64,000 nt of DNA from Isoetes taiwanensis (GCA_021234155.1 JAJEKV010000193.1:62001-126000); one strand, 5' to 3'. Counted from the first letter of the stretch, positions 32,228 through 43,385 are shown. Numbers and translations: made by a program. Notes: generated by a model not told the origin, from the letters alone.

Positions 32228-32525
32228 CTATCCCGGATTTCTGTGTATTGCAAAATTGGTGAGGGCAAATTGTTGAATTTCGGTTCAGGCAATTCTTAGA
32301 AACAATTAGTCCCTCCATTTTGCTTGAATTCAAGATGGGTAAGCCCGCCATCCACGAATATGGCGGGCTACAGGCATTCATGCTTCCGGCACCATTCAAG
32401 CTCATGATTCTCTCAGCCTGTCATTTGACGGGCGCGCACCCTACATGTCAATTGATCAATCACGCACGTCGTGTTTAAAACACGCCGATTTTAAGCACTT
32501 GCTACCCAGTACCGATTTTGCACCC

Positions 32526-32757
32526 CTTTTGGTTTTCATGGACGATAAAAATTGATTCAATTCTATATTCATGTTATGTAGCGAAATGGTATGCTAGATA
32601 TTGTATCTAACTAGTGAATTGTAGACTAGATGTTGTATGTAACTAGTAATTTTATATTATAAAGTAAAAAAATTGACTTCTATAAGATTTTGAAATCTTT
32701 TGAAAGCATCCGGATCTTCAAATTGTTGTTCATGATGCCTAGGGGGTCAAAATAGTA
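32526..32757 (+). repeat. Repeat R, right part, after the TIR transposon
   Basis: ttttggttttcatggacg...gggtcaaaatagt matches 37179-37408 with scattered changes. It ends where the next fragment begins. Confidence 0.88.
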
Positions 32758-33029
32758 TCTACAATCTTTTCCTTATCAGACACTGCAACCTGCATAACTT
32801 TGTTGTTCTCCACTAGATGCCATACTTCTTTCTTCTGGTCTGTAGACATTGAACCTGTCAAATCCAAAAACGTTTTCGTGATTATGGAGGCTGCATGTTG
32901 CAATTGCTTTTTTGAGTGCTCAATACTCCAATCTAAATTTTCATTTGACAATTGTTGCCTCATCTTGCTTGCTCTTTGTCGTTGCTTCTGCAAACGCCAT
33001 TTCCGCCTCCTGTCTTCGTCATTAGTCAT
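32739..33029 (-). pseudogene. N-terminal exon of a third transposase-like gene
   Basis: An open frame of 96 codons from an ATG (MTNDEDRRRKWRLQKQRQRA) resembles in layout the first segment of the transposases at 32227 and 55920. A block of Arg/Lys/Gln is followed by a helical stretch (KKQLQHAASIITKTFLDLTG) and an acidic-basic end (TDQKKEVWHLVENN). No helix-turn-helix or catalytic part follows. It is cut on its 3' side by repeat R and on its 5' side by a PGG fragment. Copy B (56434-56723) has broken frames through CAG/CTG-type changes. Confidence 0.5.
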
Positions 33030-33227
33030 TGGATCACAAGAAGCCTGAACAAAAAATGGATGGAAAGAAAGAAACGAGATCTCTCTCCCTCGAGAAAGGG
33101 GGAATCAACCACCCCCCGATATTCTCGTTAATTTTGAATTTCCCTCTTCCCATAATACTAAACAAATGGTGCTAATTTGGGTGGACAAAAGGACACTAAT
33201 TATGAGACACCGTAACGTGCGAGGACC

Positions 33228-33773
33228 TGATGAGGTTTACCCGACGCCAAAAGATACAGAGTACAAAAGGGGAACAAGACACTCCTTTTTACCATGGGAT
33301 GATGGTCTTGATAACATTAAAAAAAGATCATGAAAACATGTTAACCTTTGTAAAATGATCTATGTCATGAGCTATCGAGTATGGTATAATGTTGTAATGA
33401 TAAGGTAATTGTTAATTGGCTTGCTAATAAAAGGAGTAAACATCTTCAACCAATAGACCATTGTTTTTAAATCCATCAAGTTAGGATGACTCTCTCTCGA
33501 TAAAAGTTCACAAGGTGGGTATAGTTTAGGAATTTGGAAAACGTGTCTCGAAAGTATAGTAGTATGTCACATAGTGACCCAAAACAGAACGGGAACATAG
33601 ATGCTAACGTCGAAACATGAATGAGAATATAGACCCAAAAGTCAGAACACAAATGGACAACACTCTCATTTTTAAATTTCAAAAATGTTTTTGGCGTTCC
33701 CTTTAAGAAATGTCATAGACCACTTGAAATAGAAAAGTAACATATGGGACAAATTTAAAACACAAGATTATAT
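33228..33773 (+). pseudogene. PGG unit tail fragment, copy A
   Basis: Starts mid-gene at gatgaggtttacccgacgcc and includes the last about 33 codons (RGTRHSFLPWDDGLDNIKKRS) with the stop. The Helitron H1 5' end (altered to ataaggta) and the common 3' region follow. It leaves the unit sequence at cacaagatta, the same base at which unit 5 ends. Both pieces probably come from one ancestral truncated unit. Confidence 0.88.
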
Positions 33774-33788
33774 ATACACGAAACTTAT

Positions 33789-33838
33789 CGTGGTGGCCAA
33801 GGCCATACTTGAACGTTCTCTTCTCCTTGGCCACCATG
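33789..33838. repeat. Inverted repeat, 13-bp arms
   Basis: tggtggccaagg and ccttggccacca face each other across about 24 bases. In copy B (about 57480-57528) the loop differs but the arms are kept. Confidence 0.7.
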
Positions 33839-34431
33839 AACATTTCTCTTTTCCAACCTTTTTGTGTAATTCAAGAATATGTGGGACTTGGACCCACACT
33901 GCTGCCATATGGTTTCGTACATGTATGATAGGTGGGTGTTACGCGAACATTTCTCTCATGTTCCAGAACATACAGGATTTGGACCTGCATTTTTTTTTTC
34001 CAAAAGGAAAAATGTGTGATTTGCATGCTCCCTTGCAATCTAATTTTCTCCTCAAAAAATTGTTGATAGAAGTTATTTCCATCGTTTGCAACTGAAGCCT
34101 CTGAATAACAATTTGCTTGAAAGAGCACGCGATGTGATGTGTACATACACCTCATGTTGAGTACAAAACTTGCATGTCAATTTTATAATAGCTATGAGAT
34201 AAAAGGAAAGACTACATTTGTCAAATTTTGAAGATTTAAGCTATTTTTTGAGGATCTAGAAGTGCCACAATACGAACAATGTTATATACATGCATCAGGC
34301 ATTACAGTTGTAGTGTTGCATTGATACAAAGGTCGGCATTGCAGTTGTAGTGTTGCATTGATACAAAGGTAGGCAACCCGAAGGAATTCCACAGTCTTGC
34401 TAGCATACAATTTGCAGATAATGTCCATTTC

Positions 34432-34570
34432 AAGTGATACATGTAAAACCATCTTGGATGAAGTAGGTAGAACGGAGGAGGTCTTTCTGCCCTATTCTTC
34501 AAGTGATACGTGTAAAACCATCTTGGATGAAGTAGGTAGAATGGAGGAGGTGTTTCTGCTCTATTCTACC
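34432..34570 (+). repeat. 69-bp tandem duplication
   Basis: ttcaagtgatacrtgtaaaa...ctattc occurs twice back to back. The same duplication is present in copy B near 58121-58258. Confidence 0.88.
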
Positions 34571-35574
34571 TACTTCCATTGACTTTGTCCACCATCATTT
34601 ATCGAGCTCTTTGCTGATTTAGCAATTTTAGGAGGGATCTCACTCTTCATATTCAACTTTATCATTCTTCCAAGTGCCATGTCATATCAATTATCAATTA
34701 TTTTCCCTAGCCTTTCTTTCAATTTTTATCTATACATATCATGGTTATGAAAGCAATGAAAAACAACATGTGATGACCTTTTAAACACATGAATATATTG
34801 CAAACAATATTTCAATATTTCATGGTCTGATCTATAATAACCGAGGCATTATAGAAGCCTTAGGCTCATCTATTCGAAGTTTGAATTACAATATTATATC
34901 TGGCACGTATGACCACTTGTTCTTATGCTAGCAGCAACTTAAATGTATTTTGCAGAATCAAATAGCATGATTTAAATAGTCTGTAAAACCTGGAGCTAAA
35001 AATGCTCAATCAAAATGGACTGACATGGTTTTGCTTATTGTATATGCTGAGAGAAAATTTGCCACAATCTTAAGCATTTGCATCACTGGGATTGTGTCAC
35101 TGGGATAGAGTATTGAGGCCACCATAAAGAGATTTCACTTCCCCAGAAGTCTTCACTAGCCAATAGTGAATATTCTGCTCCTACAAGGTTCAGAACAATT
35201 GCTTTCATAACTTAATGTCTTTGATATGAGTCTTCAATCACCACAAAAACCATGTAAATGATTCGTGGCAACAGAGTCCGGACTGTCAAAGGAAAAGACT
35301 AGGTTTAAACACAAAGGATTACTTTAGAAGCACACAAAAATGCTATGCTGGTCTTCCCCGGATTACGGATCTACATCAAGTCCACTGTACATGAAATCTG
35401 CATTGCCATCCTCACTTGCTTGGTAAAAATCGTTCGATGCCAACACCAAATCTAGCAACCCCAAAATGGCTATTATAGCTAAGCAATCCTGAAGATAAAG
35501 CCGCAAAATCGGAAGTCTTTCTTCTGTGTTCTGCAAGTTAAAAAACAACAAATGAAAATTTCTTCACATATTGA

Positions 35575-36545
35575 AGAACGGGCTTATCCACAAAATGCTA
35601 GTTGCTCCAGAAGTAAAAACCTGAGTGTCAAAGCCAAAAATGGGATCGCATAACCAATTGCATAATTTCTTGCTGGTTATATGCACAAAACAAAATCAAA
35701 TAAAGGATTTTCAGCACATAACCTGGCTACTTCTATCATCTATGATCTCCACCAGAGCATTTGCAGACCATACCCAGACTATCGCCTACCATCACAAATG
35801 GCCCTGATTAACATGTATGCTAAATGTGATAGCCTGCATGATGCGCCAAAAGTATTTGACCAAATGCATCAACGCAATGTTGTGATCTGGAACATGAATT
35901 TGGTATGGAGGCACTGGATTTGTTTCAGCAATGATATCGCAGGCTGCAGGGTCTGAAGCCCGACAATATCACATTTGTCTATATTTTATATGCATGTAGT
36001 CATGCAGGCCTTGTTGATAAGGGACAATGCTATTTCGATGCAATGGTCAAAGATTATGACATCATACCGACAACTGAACATTATGGCTGCATGGTTGATC
36101 TTTTGGGTCGTGCAAGACAGTTGGAAGAGGCGCATGCCTTCATTAGGAATACAGCTTATGAAGATATAGCTGTTGTATGAATGGCTCTCCTAGCTGCTTG
36201 TAGGATTCATGGTGATGTTAAAAGAAGTGGGATTGCTGCAGAACAGGTCCTCAAGTTGGACCCAGATATGCTAGAGCTGGTAGATGGGTGGATGTTGCAC
36301 GTATTAGAAAGAGACATAAAGAAGGAACCGGGTGCGCCTTCAATTGAGATTGGTAATCGTTTCATACCTTTCTAATTGGTATATCTCCCATCCAATGAAG
36401 GAAGCTATCTATGCGAGGCTGAAACTTTTGAATAGGTAATTAGATGTGTGTGGGTATGTGCCTGATACGTCATCAGTCTTGCATAATCTGGATGAGGAGA
36501 CCAAAGAAACGTTGCTTGGTTATCATATTGAGAAACTGGCATGAG
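35575..36545 (+). pseudogene. PPR protein gene of the E/DYW class, decayed (copy A)
   Basis: Fragments in two to three frames follow a plant PLS-class pentatricopeptide protein. LINMYAKCDSLHDAPKVFDQ is an S/L repeat, then MHQRNVVIWN; LKPDNITFVYILYACSHAGL; TTEHYGCMVDLLGRARQLEE; MALLAACRIHGDVKR (E motif); CSSIEIGNQVHTF (E+; best seen in copy B). Last is [19 protein letters not shown] with YHIEKLA, the start of a DYW deaminase domain. Such proteins edit or process organelle RNA. The N-terminal repeats and the catalytic HxE and DYW ends are missing, and stops interrupt it (for example near 35957 and 36180). It marks the genome as land plant. Confidence 0.85.
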
Positions 36546-36559
36546 TCTGCAGACCCTGC

Positions 36560-37119
36560 GATCACCATAGCAAATCAACAGCAAACCTATAGGTTTCTCA
36601 AGAAAAACATGGCAAGCAAACATGTATTGTTGTAGCTTCGCTATGGAGTTTTGATGAGTCCGCAATATTCATTTAAGTTGGACTTCGCTTTTGGCACCTC
36701 AAATAACCGTGAAGTGGTCCGGGATCATGGTTTTGGCGAAAGAAAGCAAAGCAAAGGGATTTCTTGCAGCAGCAAAAAGAAAGGGGAAGATCCAAATCTG
36801 CGCAGAGCTTTTGGATTGCGCGACAGATTGCTTTTCTTCACCATTGGCGACCTCCCGCATTAGTACCGAGCTATGGCGGATTTGTGAGAGCGGATTTTGC
36901 CCGAATGGGGCGAGAGGAAGTGAAAAGCAAAGCATTCGGACGGAAAGCGATTCATTCAAAGTAGATAAGAACAAAAACGTGGCATCCCTACGTTTTTTCT
37001 TTTTTCTTGAATTTAGCAAAACCAAAATTAATAGACGTGTCAAGCGATGGGCTCTTCTCAGCCCTGAAATATTAGACACCCATTTTTTTTAAGAACAAAA
37101 TATACTGCTTTACATAGGT
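36560..37119. other. No gene seen
   Basis: Sequence after the PPR relic shows heavy CAG/CTG-type disagreement between copies A and B (for example 36700-36960 versus 60400-60660). No frame is supported in both copies. Confidence 0.5.
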
Positions 37120-37408
37120 AGTGATGGTATACAAGTAGTGGGCTTTTTGTGCTCTTTCTTATATTGGGTCCTATAGACCTTTTGGTTTTCATGGACGATA
37201 AAAATTGATTCAATTCTATATTCATGTTATGTAACGAAATGGTACGCTAGATGTTGTATGTAACTAGTAAAATGTAGACTAGATGTTGTAGTAATTTTAT
37301 ATTATATAAAGTAAAAAAATTGACTTTTATAAGATTTTGAAATCTTTTGAAAGCATCGAGATCTTCAAATTGTTGTTCATGGTGTCTAGGGGGTCAAAAT
37401 AGTCTCTT
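37120..37408 (+). repeat. Repeat R, intact copy (transposon empty site)
   Basis: A continuous 289-bp copy in which ctatagaCCTTTTGGttttc is uninterrupted. The other copy is split here by the 8.87-kb transposon. CTTT at 37179-37182 is the single target word. Confidence 0.9.
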
Positions 37409-37937
37409 ATTGCAATGGTAGCTGAAGTACTTGAAGGTTTTGGCGACTTAGGAAGGTATTATGAGGCAACGCTTGAAGATATTCAAATTCGAAGTTCAGA
37501 AATTTAAGTTTGGAGAGTTTTTATTGCTAGATATCCATGTTGGATTTACAAAGAAATGAGCACAACAGTCATTGGAATTGTCCCAATATACTTAATGGGA
37601 TGTTTTCATCTTGCAATTGGGGCTCTCGATGGGAGGAATATTCCTCCTTTTATGCCAGATCAAGGGCCCTCTGTTTTTTGCAGGCCACGACCCATACAAA
37701 TTTCAAAGGTGCAGAATTCACACACATCATTGACGTTATGTGAACCAAAATTGCTATGGACAATAGCCATATTCATATATTCATATTTGATTGTCACAAT
37801 TACATCGTTGTTTCACCATAACAGTCAATCCAAAATCTCGAACTGCTTGAATGAATAAATCAATCCTGCACAATCTCGGAATCAATCTCGCAATCTCGGA
37901 ATCCATCTCGCAACTAGATCTACCTGTACAACAGAGA

Positions 37938-38000
37938 TGGCTGTTTACACCAGGGCTGGAGGATTTGAACCTCCAGGCCATGTCGGCCTCACCAGAACCC
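37938..38000 (-). other. tRNA-like (pol III B box) element 1
   Basis: On the minus strand GGAGGTTCAAATCCTCC forms a T-arm-like stem-loop with a B-box core. GGTGAGGCCGACATGGCC lies upstream. The length (about 55 nt) and lack of an anticodon arm rule out a tRNA; it looks like a SINE head. A second copy lies 340 bp downstream in the same orientation. Confidence 0.45.
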
Positions 38001-38279
38001 TACCTATCCTGCATAAATGCATACATCTTACAAGCAAGCAGCAGCAAACTGAAGCATTCAGATGCATAAATGCAAGTGGCAGCATACAAGCAAGCCGACA
38101 TGCCACAGCCATGATTAGTGCTGCTCATGATTAATGCAAGCCGACAAATTACTGCTGCTCATGATTCAGCCATAACCGATGGCCTCGTCCGCCATAGCAT
38201 CTGTGAAGCGGAATTGCAGTGGATAAAAACTATGCTGCGCTCCTAAGCAGCCCGACCTGCATAAAAAAAACAAACCAAG

Positions 38280-38335
38280 CAACCCTGGGCTGGAGGATTC
38301 GAACCTCCAGGCCCGAACGGCCTCACCAGAGCCCA
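38280..38335 (-). other. tRNA-like (pol III B box) element 2
   Basis: The minus strand has GGAGGTTCGAATCCTCC, a perfect B box, preceded by CTGGTGAGGCCGTTCGGGCC and flanked by complementary GGGCT/AGCCC. It is shorter than a tRNA. Its counterpart in copy B is near 61980-62035. Confidence 0.5.
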
Positions 38336-39262
38336 TTTTCATGATTACAATCCTTTCAATACATTCTCCCACATTAAAGCCATCAAATATCTGCCACAAC
38401 TCCTCCGATTTCAGGGCAGGAAAATCGTGGGCTACAGTTCCAGCCATGGTAGGAACCCTTGTTTCAACCAGTTTCAGGCATTTGCTGCCTCTTGTACAAG
38501 GACGGCCGCCCTATCAGAGAATCTAAGCTGCAAATCTCTAGAGCCCCAGCTTGTTTCTCTTCAAAAACCTGATGTCCCACATTCTCTGACACCACCGCCC
38601 TCTGCCCCAAATCAGAAGAAAATAACCATGAAGCCCCTCCGCTCCATAATCCCTGCCTCACCGTCACTGGGATCCGCTGCCGCCCTCTCCGCCTAAATGT
38701 CCTCTGCCTCTGCTCCGCTACCCTTGCCAAAAAAAGAAGGGAGCATCCCTTCTCATCCACGCTCTAAAAAAAACGCCTCCAATTTTTTTTTTCCTTCTCA
38801 ACCTTTCCAAAGATAACTTATCTAAAAATCCAAAAAAGCAACATGACCTCTAAAGGACATTAAGCTCCTCAAATATGGCAATATATACGGTTTTCTATAC
38901 AATACAGTACCAGAATCATAGTTCCCACCGTTGCGAGAATACCCTCCCCAAATACCAAACAAATTGGGCAAACTTAATGGGAAAATATGCAAAACCATAA
39001 TTTCTTGTCAAAGCACTTGTAATGAATATAAGCTTTTGCCTGAAAAGTACACATCAAGTAATTGCTGTGGAACCAAATCTGATCAAGAAGTACCAATCTA
39101 AGGTACGGGGCATTTAGATTAACAACTGCGAAAAACTTCTTGCAATCTTCTATTTTCATGTAGTCTTCATTATACGTGTTGTGCGTGTGTGAGAGAGAGA
39201 GAAATATGAGTATTTAATATGTCTGTGAGACCTCCAGATCTATAAGACATCCCGTAAGTACA

Positions 39263-39505
39263 TCAACTATACAACCATTCATCTAATGCATCCTCAGATG
39301 GAAATGCATTAGCCCCTCCCTCATCTAACTCACTCAGTTCAACTATATTTAATATCTTAAGTTTTTTCTCTCTACAATCCATTACATCCTCTACATATTC
39401 TAAACGAGGTGCATCCTGGACAACCACAATCGTCGGGTTCATCGATCCTACGACCCAGATCGTATGTTGGGGCCTCTGGGCACCTCTTATTTCACTTATA
39501 GTCAT
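39263..39505 (-). CDS. Unidentified coding-like tail, related to 44628-44852
   Basis: An 80-codon frame on the minus strand ends KKLKILNIVELSELDEGG...SEDALDEWLYS. Its layout resembles the frame at 44628-44852 (NIQSLKSLVGANESDYGEES...SGDILNELIYDVE), and both are followed by ctgtgagacc and tctataa/tctgtaa. Both may be 3' ends of one dispersed gene or retroelement family. No domain is recognised. Confidence 0.3.
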   Translation of the reverse strand: MTISEIRGAQRPQHTIWVVGSMNPTIVVVQDAPRLEYVEDVMDCREKKLKILNIVELSELDEGGANAFPSEDALDEWLYS

Positions 39506-40188
39506 TTATGATTGGAGGTGCCTATGATTTTGAAATATGAAATACGATTTCACCTAAGGTTTTGAGGGAATATCGAACCTCTATACGACTTTGCCTAAGA
39601 CTTTACAATATGAAATACGCGGCTAGAACCTCTACCAAAATAACTCAATGTCCTAATAAGACTACTTTAACCAATGTACCCAGTGAGCTAACGTGATTAT
39701 TTTTTATCTTGAATCTATATTATTTTTTATCTTGAATCTATATATTTTTTTTTATAACAACCCATTCAATTGTTTTAGGAATATATGGTCTATGGTTTCA
39801 GGAATTGTTATTTTTACATCCATATAAAATCCTCTTGGAACCCTTTTGTTATTTTGCTACATATTCTAAATGAGGTGCATTCCTCGAACAACCACGCTTT
39901 GTCGAATTCGTCGATCCTAAGACCCAGATCGTATGTTGGGGCCTCTGGGCACCTCTCATTTCGCTTATAGTCATTTATGATTGGTGGCACCTATGGTTTT
40001 GAAATATGAACTACGATTTCGCCTAAGGTTTTGAGGGAATATCGAACCTCTATACGACTGTGCCTAAGATTTTAGAATATGAAATATGGGGGCTCGGACC
40101 TCTACCAAAATAACTCAATGTCCTAATAAGACAACTTTAACCAATGTACCCAGTGAGCTAACATGATTATTTTTTATCTTGAATCTAT

Positions 40189-40223
<35 letters not shown>

Positions 40224-40320
40224 CAACCCATTCAATTGTTTTAGGAATATATGCTCATGATTTCAGGAATTGTTATTTTTACAACCATATCAAATCCCCC
40301 TGGAACCCCCTATTATTTTG
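39391..40320 (+). repeat. 464-bp tandem repeat, two copies (A)
   Basis: A block starting tacatattctaaaygaggtg repeats at about 39394 and 39858, and a third start (tacatattcgtcccat) occurs at 40320. Each copy ends with a T homopolymer of different length before ataacaacccattc. The same tandem structure appears in copy B from about 63096. Confidence 0.85.
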
Positions 40321-40495
40321 CTACATATTCGTCCCATAGGTATGCCCAGAAGGTCAAAAACTCTTTAAGTGTATGTGCATGACCCTCGATGCTTCTCTCC
40401 GAAAGTGGAACAGACATGTAATTCATCTTCAAGCTTAGCATTTCCACAGAGTCGAAAAGGCGTAACTCATGTGGGATTGTCTCAGATGAGCTCAA
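40313..40495 (-). CDS. Short coding-like exon, unidentified
   Basis: An ATG-initiated frame of 60 codons (MSSSETIPHELRLFDSVEML ... FLTFWAYLWDEYVAK) ends just at the third start of the 464-bp repeat. Codon composition looks protein-like, but no family is recognised. It could be an exon of the gene family ending at 39263. Confidence 0.3.
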   Translation of the reverse strand: MSSSETIPHELRLFDSVEMLSLKMNYMSVPLSERSIEGHAHTLKEFLTFWAYLWDEYVAK

Positions 40496-40529
40496 CCTAA
40501 TTTCGCAAATAGCATTGGCTTAGGAATTC

Positions 40530-40965
40530 TATTAAGATTAACACATATATAGACTGCAAGTTCAAATGCAAAAAATCTATAAAGATTAACACATGTATAG
40601 AAACTGCTAGTTCAAATGTAAAATTATTTGGAGTTACAATTGTGACTATTTCTTTAAACATGACCATACATTGTGTATTGGAGTTCTTTGATGGCAACAA
40701 ATGTACCCAACCTCCCTCCACCCTCTTGAGTTCGAAATCGCTAGCTCAAATGCAATTCAAGTTTTATGAGGTGTATTGCAACTTCATAAGCATGTATAAG
40801 TGGCTTAGGAGTTTTATTAAGATTAAAAATAGACTACAAGTTCAAATGCCTAACATCTATTAATATTAACACATGTATAGAAACCGGTTCAAATGCAAAA
40901 CTATTTGGGATTACAATTGTGACTATTTCTTTTAACATGACCATACATTGTGTATGGAGTTGTAT
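40530..40965 (+). repeat. Direct repeat of about 150 bp
   Basis: attaacacatgtatagaaac...gttacaattgtgactattt...catacattgtgta occurs near 40530-40683 and 40812-40965. Neither copy is coding. Confidence 0.75.
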
Positions 40966-42688
40966 AGACTTTTTCTTTAGACATCCATTGTGTTGGTGTT
41001 ACAATAATAAGGATCACTCAAGATTTAATTGTCACAACAAACTCAATAGTTCTTGCACAATTCAATAGTCATCAATAATCACCTATAAAAAAATAAAACA
41101 ATATATGTAGAGAAGTTCTTTATACAACTGATGAAGCATTCATTATCGTGCTCGTCTTTTGAGATAGGAATTATCAATTTCATAGGCATGCAATTGATTG
41201 GAGTCATGGATTTAGCTTTCATCTGCTCAACGAATATGGCAAGGCTGAAGATTACCACCAAGCAGCCCATGAAAGAATCCATGATTCTAGCCAGGCGGGC
41301 AAGAAAATTAAGGTTGTGGCTATATTTTCTTGCTTGGAGGTGCATCGCCTGTGTCGAAAAGGAGTTGTAGGCTCTAAAAAGGTTCAATAATGGATAGACC
41401 GAATTCATATTGGTGAAGAGCACCTTCTGGAGATGGTGATACAGACTAATAGTAATGACCTGCATGAATAGAATAGATTTTTTTAACGCCCCTGAGACCA
41501 ATAGGTCATGAGACCCATACAATGGGCTAGTACAATCATTACTACTAGGATTAAAAACCCCCGCCTCCGAAAGGTTTTCAAGGGCATGGAAACTTAGGAC
41601 GCCGCTTCTTTGGACATATCTAGTGCCTTTTTCTAGCCCTGTGGGTTTTATTTTCAATGTTATGTTTTTTTTTCTCGGCCTTGTATTTGAATCCCCATAA
41701 TTTATGATGTTAACTCTTCGATGAATTAGTTTTTGTGATGCAAAATGGCTGCTATGTACAAGTCTCTTATAAATACGTCTAAGTGATGGATCCTTTTTGG
41801 GAACATATAATATAATATCTACTTTCATACATGTTGTGTACAAGTTCTTATGTTTATCTACTTTCTGAGTCTATTCTTCAATGTTTAAGTATGTGGCTAC
41901 AAGGATGCAATGGTAATGTTCAAATAGTTCAATGTTCAACAAGTTAAAGCATGCAATGTTTGTCCACGTTCATCAAAAAAAAAAAAAAAAAGCATGCAAT
42001 GTTTAAGTAGTCTAACACTTGAGTGATTCAATGTTCAACAATGTTTATGAGTGGAATGTTTATGTAGTTCAAAGAAGGCATACCATTTTCTTAAAAATAT
42101 TCATGATTCTCGTGTCTTCATTTCTTAAGTTATATTGCATGATAATAGTTTATTTAACTATAGCCCGAGTTTCTAATTGTTGATGAACTTGCATGGCTCA
42201 GAAATACCATCTGTTTTTTGTTCCATCTGTGAATGAACTTCTATTGCTCAAAAATACCATCTGTTTTTGGTGCCCGGTTTCTAATTGTTACTGAACTTTT
42301 ATTGCTAAGAAATACCGTCAGCTTCTTGTGAAGTAGCAGTAGTATTGCTCAAAAATACCATCTTTTTTAGGTTGAAGGCTAGCAAACATGGTCATTGAGA
42401 AAGTATAGAATATTAAAAACTTTTCAAATCAATGCCAAATCAAAGTCTTCCCATACAAAACACTAGAGTTGCACAACACCAATCTCTAATACAATTGATT
42501 GACCTATTCCCAATTGAACTTGCAATTGAGCAAGTATGAATCATCCGGCAAGTAGATAGGTTCTAAAATATGGCTAGTAGCTCATCCTGTTGTGAACACT
42601 AAAAGCACTTAATATATAGTAGTTTACATAAAATTACAACATTGCCAAATCAAAGTCTTAGCAAATCTTACCAAATTAAAGTGTCAAA
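40966..42688. other. No supported gene
   Basis: A long minus-strand frame (41079-41843) lacks any recognisable domain and overlaps a comparable plus-strand frame. 42170-42360 holds degenerate repeats of ctaattgttgatgaactt and aaataccatctgtttt. An A run at about 41977-41992 may be a retroposon tail. Confidence 0.5.
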
Positions 42689-42696
42689 GTCTTGAC

Positions 42697-43385
42697 CAGG
42701 GATAGGTTCAATATCAGATAATGCTTTTTATCGTAATAATATTTTTGTTTGATACTGAAGACAAATTTGACGTTTAATACGTCAAAAATACGTCCAAAAA
42801 AATTTCCGGCATCAAAAACATTTCGCGTAAGCGAAACCTTCAGTTTCGCTTACGCGCAAAAAAAAAAATAAAAAAAATAAAAAAAAAATTTTTTTTGGCG
42901 TTTTAAACCTTCAACCACGCCGAAAAAGTTTCGCGTAAGTGAATCAAGGTTTTCGCCACGAAAAAAAAAAAAATATTTTATTATTATTGCGGTGACCCTC
43001 GCCTGGCGTGCCACATTGAATTGTGCCATGCCGAGGGTGGGTATCATTGCTGACGGCAAAAAAAAAAAAAAAAATTTTTTTTTTTTTTTTTTTTTTTTTT
43101 AAACCTTCCCAGGTTTAAACTTCGCTGAACTTTTTCGCGTAGTTTAAATCAAGGTTTTCGCTTTTACGAAAAAATATAATTTTTTTTTTTTTTTTTTAAA
43201 CTTAAACTTTTTAAACTTCGTGAAAAAAGGCTTTAAAGTTTAAACTCAAGGTTTCGCTTACACGAAATTTTTTTTTCCGGCCGGTAGGTTAAAAATAAGA
43301 AAAATACGTATTTAACCTAAAAATACGTATTTTTGGACTTTATACGTCTGAAAAAATAATTTAATACGTATAGAACCTATCCCTG
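42697..43385. mobile_element. hAT-type MITE, 689 bp, with 8-bp target duplication
   Basis: The terminal inverted repeats are CAGGGATAGGTTC at 42697 and GAACCTATCCCTG ending 43385. GTCTTGAC is duplicated on each side (42689-42696 and 43386-43393). The CAGGG ends and the 8-bp duplication are diagnostic of the hAT superfamily. The interior is low-complexity, with long A and T runs, TTTCGCGTAAGCGAAA palindromes and tacgtattt words. It has no transposase. Confidence 0.9.

Larger units (their letters stand above)
23657..32525. mobile_element. 8.87-kb TIR DNA transposon, superfamily not identified
   Basis: The ends are imperfect inverted repeats of about 27 bp: GGGTGTAAAATCG at 23657 and GGGTGCAAAATCG read backwards from 32525. 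Each is followed by a related GGGTA..CAA block. CTTT flanks both sides (23653-23656 and 32526-32529). The uninterrupted copy of the surrounding repeat at 37120-37408 has CTTT only once (37179-37182), a clear empty site giving a 4-bp target duplication. The cargo is a minus-strand DDE-type transposase-like gene near the right end, a multi-part plus-strand gene near the left end, and a small acidic minus-strand gene. The right third is duplicated at 53129-56213. Sola elements make 4-bp duplications and are the first family to compare, but I cannot assign it. Confidence 0.85.
33774..35570. other. No gene seen; short repeats and a hairpin
   Basis: Contains an inverted repeat (33789-33838), a direct repeat near 34309-34373 (ttgtagtgttgcattgatac twice) and a 69-bp tandem duplication at about 34432-34570. 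Short frames here are unconvincing. Confidence 0.6.
29424..40298. repeat. Large segmental duplication, copy A
   Basis: From 29424 (gctactttgaatgcacg) the sequence is repeated from 53129 to the end of the window, at an offset of about 23.7 kb, with the same genes in the same order. Copy A extends at least to 40298, which equals position 64000. Outside CAG/CTG sites the two are nearly identical. The second copy restarts directly after 53128, so the simplest model is a tandem duplication with unit 29424-53128. Confidence 0.93.

Noticed and set aside
33789..33838. A microRNA precursor
   Set aside because: The 13-bp arms are too short for a plant miRNA precursor, and the loop differs between the two copies without compensating changes.
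32515..37408. An LTR retrotransposon bounded by the two R repeats
   Set aside because: The repeats lack TG..CA ends, a primer-binding site and internal gag-pol. One copy is merely a transposon insertion site, so they are duplicated host repeats.
38280..38335. A tRNA gene on the minus strand
   Set aside because: It has a perfect B box, but the unit is about 55 nt with no anticodon arm and no full acceptor stem; a SINE-like relic fits better.
41079..41843. A 254-codon minus-strand frame
   Set aside because: No recognisable domain or compositional signal, and an overlapping plus-strand frame is equally plausible; probably chance.
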